This document shows positions 61,986 to 64,000 of a stretch of 64,000 nt of DNA, in pieces; the first letter of the stretch is position 1, and every line of letters starts with the position of its first letter. Both the position numbers and the translations under genes were made by a program. The notes under the pieces are model-generated. The model saw nothing but the letters and a program-made list of their open reading frames with translations. It did not search any database and had not been told where the DNA came from. The stretch is taken from assembly GCA_016215025.1 (NCBI GenBank), contig JACRMI010000076.1, forward strand, positions 1 to 64,000, read 5' to 3'. The DNA is from Chloroflexota bacterium. Its GTDB lineage: Bacteria > Chloroflexota > Anaerolineae > UBA4142.

Positions 61986-63553
61986 TTGTCCGATCCACTC
62001 AGGACGAACTTTGCCGCTTTGCCATTGTTGCGGTCGACCACCACGTTTAGATTCGCTTGCACCAACTTATCGTCGTCGGGCGTTTGCTCAACGACTTCTT
62101 CGCGAATGCGTTGAATGAGATTCGTCGTCGAATAGCCGGACTCGTACGGCAAAATTTCGATGCGCCCGCCGTGCATTTCGACAAACGGCGCTTCGGGCAA
62201 CATCGCGCGCGTGTAATCGCCGCCCTTGACGAACACGTCGGGGCGAATCGCTTGAACGAGATTGATCGGCGTATCCTCGTCGAAGGCGACGATGTGATCG
62301 ATGCAGCTCAATGCCTCAAGTACCTGGGCGCGGTCGCGCAAGGTGTTGATCGGACGCTCAGATCCTTTGAGCTTGCGCACGCTTTCGTCGGTGTTCATGC
62401 CGACGATCAGAATGTCGCCCCGTTGTTTCGCGCGATTCAAATAATCGATGTGACCGCGATGCAAAATATCAAAGCAGCCGTTCGTCAAAACGATGCGCTT
62501 GCCTTGTTCGCGATAAAATTGCACCCGCGCGACCAAGCGTGAGAGATCGGGCATGTACTTGTTATCGCTTACCACATAGCCGCGCAATTCCTGTGCGCTG
62601 CATGTCGTCGTGCCGTCTTTTTGCACGACAAGCGCCGCAGCGGCGGATGCCAACTCGGCGGCGACCGGCGTTTCTGCGCCCGTCGCCAACGTGAGCGCGA
62701 ACGTGCTGACGAACGTATCGCCGGCACCGGCGGCGCGCGTGTTCTTGGTCGGTTGAGCGTAGGTGCGATAAACCGGTTTGTTCGTTTCAAAAATCAGAGC
62801 GCCGTCACTATCCAAAGTAACCGCCGCAATCTTTGCGCCCGTCACCTTTAGAATCTCTTCGCTGTATTGCATCATTTGCGCGGCGCGGTCGGCGGTTCCG
62901 CTGACTTCTTGAATTTCGAGCAAGCGAATCGCTTCAAGATAATTTGGTTTGACCGCCGTAATCCCGACCTCGCGATATGCAAGTAAATTTTTGGAATCGA
63001 CCATGACGATGCGCGGCGAACGCGCTTGCAAGACTGTCAACTCTTCGATGACGCGCGGCGTGAGAATTCCATACTGATAGTCGGAGACGATAACGGCATC
63101 GCTTGCGGCGTAGAGTTCATGCAAGCAATGGATCAATCCGCGTTCGGCGTTTGAATCGATGGGTTCCGTATCGCCTTGATCGAAACGGACGAGCATTTGA
63201 TCGCCCGCGATCACGCGATTCTTGCTCAACGTGCGACGACCTTTTTGAATGACGAGATGTTCGGTGGTTACATTCTGATGTTCCAATGCCTGTTGGAGGG
63301 CCGCGCCTTCCGCATCGTCGCCGATCACGGAGAGAAACATGGCGTGCGCGCCCAAGCTGGTGACATTCACTGCCGAGTTTGCCGCACCGCCCGCCGCTGA
63401 TACATTTTTGCCAACCGCAACGACCGGCACCGGCGCTTCGGGACTCAGCCGATTGGTCATGCCCATGAGATAATTGTCTAGCATCGCCTCGCCGATGACG
63501 AGGACGCGTACCCCTTGAAATTTATCCACCCACCGAAATAAGCGTTGTATCAT
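61982..63553 (-). CDS. hldE: Bifunctional heptose kinase/adenylyltransferase (HldE/RfaE)
   Basis: A 523-residue fusion. The N-terminal ribokinase-type domain (about 1-335) phosphorylates D-glycero-D-manno-heptose 7-phosphate; it has VIGEAMLDNYLMG, AGGAANSAVNV and the anion hole GAGDTF. The C-terminal cytidylyltransferase-type domain (about 360-495) has TNGCFDILHRGHIDYL with the HRGH motif, attaching AMP to heptose 1-phosphate. ATG overlaps the gmhB stop by four bases. Substrate stereochemistry (D,D versus D-alpha forms) is not certain; both linked pathways exist for S-layer glycans. Confidence 0.93.
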   Translation of the reverse strand: MIQRLFRWVDKFQGVRVLVIGEAMLDNYLMGMTNRLSPEAPVPVVAVGKNVSAAGGAANSAVNVTSLGAHAMFLSVIGDDAEGAALQQALEHQNVTTEHLVIQKGRRTLSKNRVIAGDQMLVRFDQGDTEPIDSNAERGLIHCLHELYAASDAVIVSDYQYGILTPRVIEELTVLQARSPRIVMVDSKNLLAYREVGITAVKPNYLEAIRLLEIQEVSGTADRAAQMMQYSEEILKVTGAKIAAVTLDSDGALIFETNKPVYRTYAQPTKNTRAAGAGDTFVSTFALTLATGAETPVAAELASAAAALVVQKDGTTTCSAQELRGYVVSDNKYMPDLSRLVARVQFYREQGKRIVLTNGCFDILHRGHIDYLNRAKQRGDILIVGMNTDESVRKLKGSERPINTLRDRAQVLEALSCIDHIVAFDEDTPINLVQAIRPDVFVKGGDYTRAMLPEAPFVEMHGGRIEILPYESGYSTTNLIQRIREEVVEQTPDDDKLVQANLNVVVDRNNGKAAKFVLSGSDK

Positions 63554-64000
63554 TTTCGTACTCCAACTTTTCCATACGACGGTTTCTCCGTCAACCGTAA
63601 TCCACTTGCTCTCAAATTTTCCTCAAGGATTCGTTTTGCCGCTTGCTGCAAATTATTCACTCGATAATCCGGTTCACGCACCGGAGTCTCCGCCGTGGCA
63701 TTTTCGCAATCGATCAAAATCGACCGGCAACCGGCACGATGTCCCGCTTCAATATCGTCGAATATGTCGCCGATCAGCCACGAATGTCTTAGATCGATGG
63801 AATGCTCGCGCGCCGCCCGGAATAACATGCCCGGCGCGGGCTTGCGGCAATCGCACGTGATTGCATACTGTGGAATGACGCCGTGAGGATGATGTGGGCA
63901 ATAATAAAATCCATCGAGCGGGATTCGAAGATTGGCGAACAGTTCACGCAAGCGCCACTCGACGCGTTCCAGCGCGGATTCGGAAAAGTAGCCGCGCGCC
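63550..64000 (-). CDS. gmhB: D-glycero-D-manno-heptose bisphosphate phosphatase (GmhB), 5' end outside the window
   Basis: The frame is open to the window edge (ARGYFSESALERVEWRL precedes the residues seen here), so the N-terminal HAD DxD motif is missing from view. The visible 150 residues include the zinc-binding loop YYCPHHPHG and CDCRKP, and the HAD motif GDIFDDIEAG. It removes the 7-phosphate or 1-phosphate of heptose bisphosphate, between two HldE steps. Its stop overlaps the hldE start. Confidence 0.88.
   Translation of the reverse strand, partial: ARGYFSESALERVEWRLRELFANLRIPLDGFYYCPHHPHGVIPQYAITCDCRKPAPGMLFRAAREHSIDLRHSWLIGDIFDDIEAGHRAGCRSILIDCENATAETPVREPDYRVNNLQQAAKRILEENLRASGLRLTEKPSYGKVGVRK

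Overview
The window looks like a chromosomal segment of a Chloroflexota bacterium, probably an anaerobic lineage near Anaerolineae or Dehalococcoidia. This is an inference from gene content: corrinoid methyltransferase modules with UroD-type methyltransferases, surface multiheme cytochrome lipoproteins with no outer-membrane porin partner, and many small palindromic intergenic repeats. No rRNA, tRNA, CRISPR array, transposase or phage gene was recognised.

0-11.7 kb. Two gene remnants, a small membrane protein, an array of six unrelated hairpins, a VKOR-like thiol redox protein and an MBL hydrolase come first. Two tandem OmcA/MtrC-like decaheme lipoproteins with collagen-like N-terminal linkers follow. 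Each is preceded by a similar promoter, hairpin and terminator leader. Then come a lipoprotein class B PBP, a DUF1232 protein and a FIST protein.

11.7-16.8 kb. A tight four-gene operon is the most unusual locus. A DUF2207-like membrane protein ends in a tail of about 50 residues built from His-Ser-Ala-Cys repeats with 13 cysteines. It is followed by a PqqD/radical SAM/SPASM maturase, a coiled-coil protein and a membrane zinc-ribbon protein. This resembles a peptide-modification system whose substrate is fused to a membrane protein.

16.8-26.2 kb. A corrinoid protein and a UroD-type methyltransferase are followed by a Dpp/Opp-like ABC importer (BCDF plus binding protein) and an FAD oxidoreductase. 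26.3-39.2 kb. An HMGL/isopropylmalate-synthase-like enzyme, a molybdopterin oxidoreductase with its four-cluster ferredoxin subunit, a complete Liv-type importer and two acyl-CoA ligases suggest import and CoA activation of an organic acid. Two homologous structured leader RNAs ending in intrinsic terminators sit before dppB and before the HMGL gene, and a third, looser leader precedes the first corrinoid gene.

39.2-48 kb. Signal transduction: a GAF kinase/NarL-type regulator pair on the + strand, and on the - strand a multi-PAS kinase, an OmpR-type regulator, a double receiver (second domain lacking its phospho-acceptor Asp) and a CZB zinc-binding protein.

48.5-57.4 kb. A divergent regulon: gntR plus a corrinoid protein face a DUF1638 gene, methyl-THF:corrinoid methyltransferase, corrinoid protein, MFS transporter, UroD-type methyltransferase and RACE ferredoxin. 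Two copies of a 17-bp motif, one inside the consensus promoter, are probable GntR operators. Together these form a full methyl-transfer system (substrate to corrinoid to tetrahydrofolate, with reductive reactivation).

57.4-64 kb. Cell-surface glycan genes on the - strand: partial gmhB, hldE, a GT9 heptosyltransferase-like protein, a NodU/CmcH carbamoyltransferase and a GT2 glycosyltransferase. gmhB runs off the right edge.
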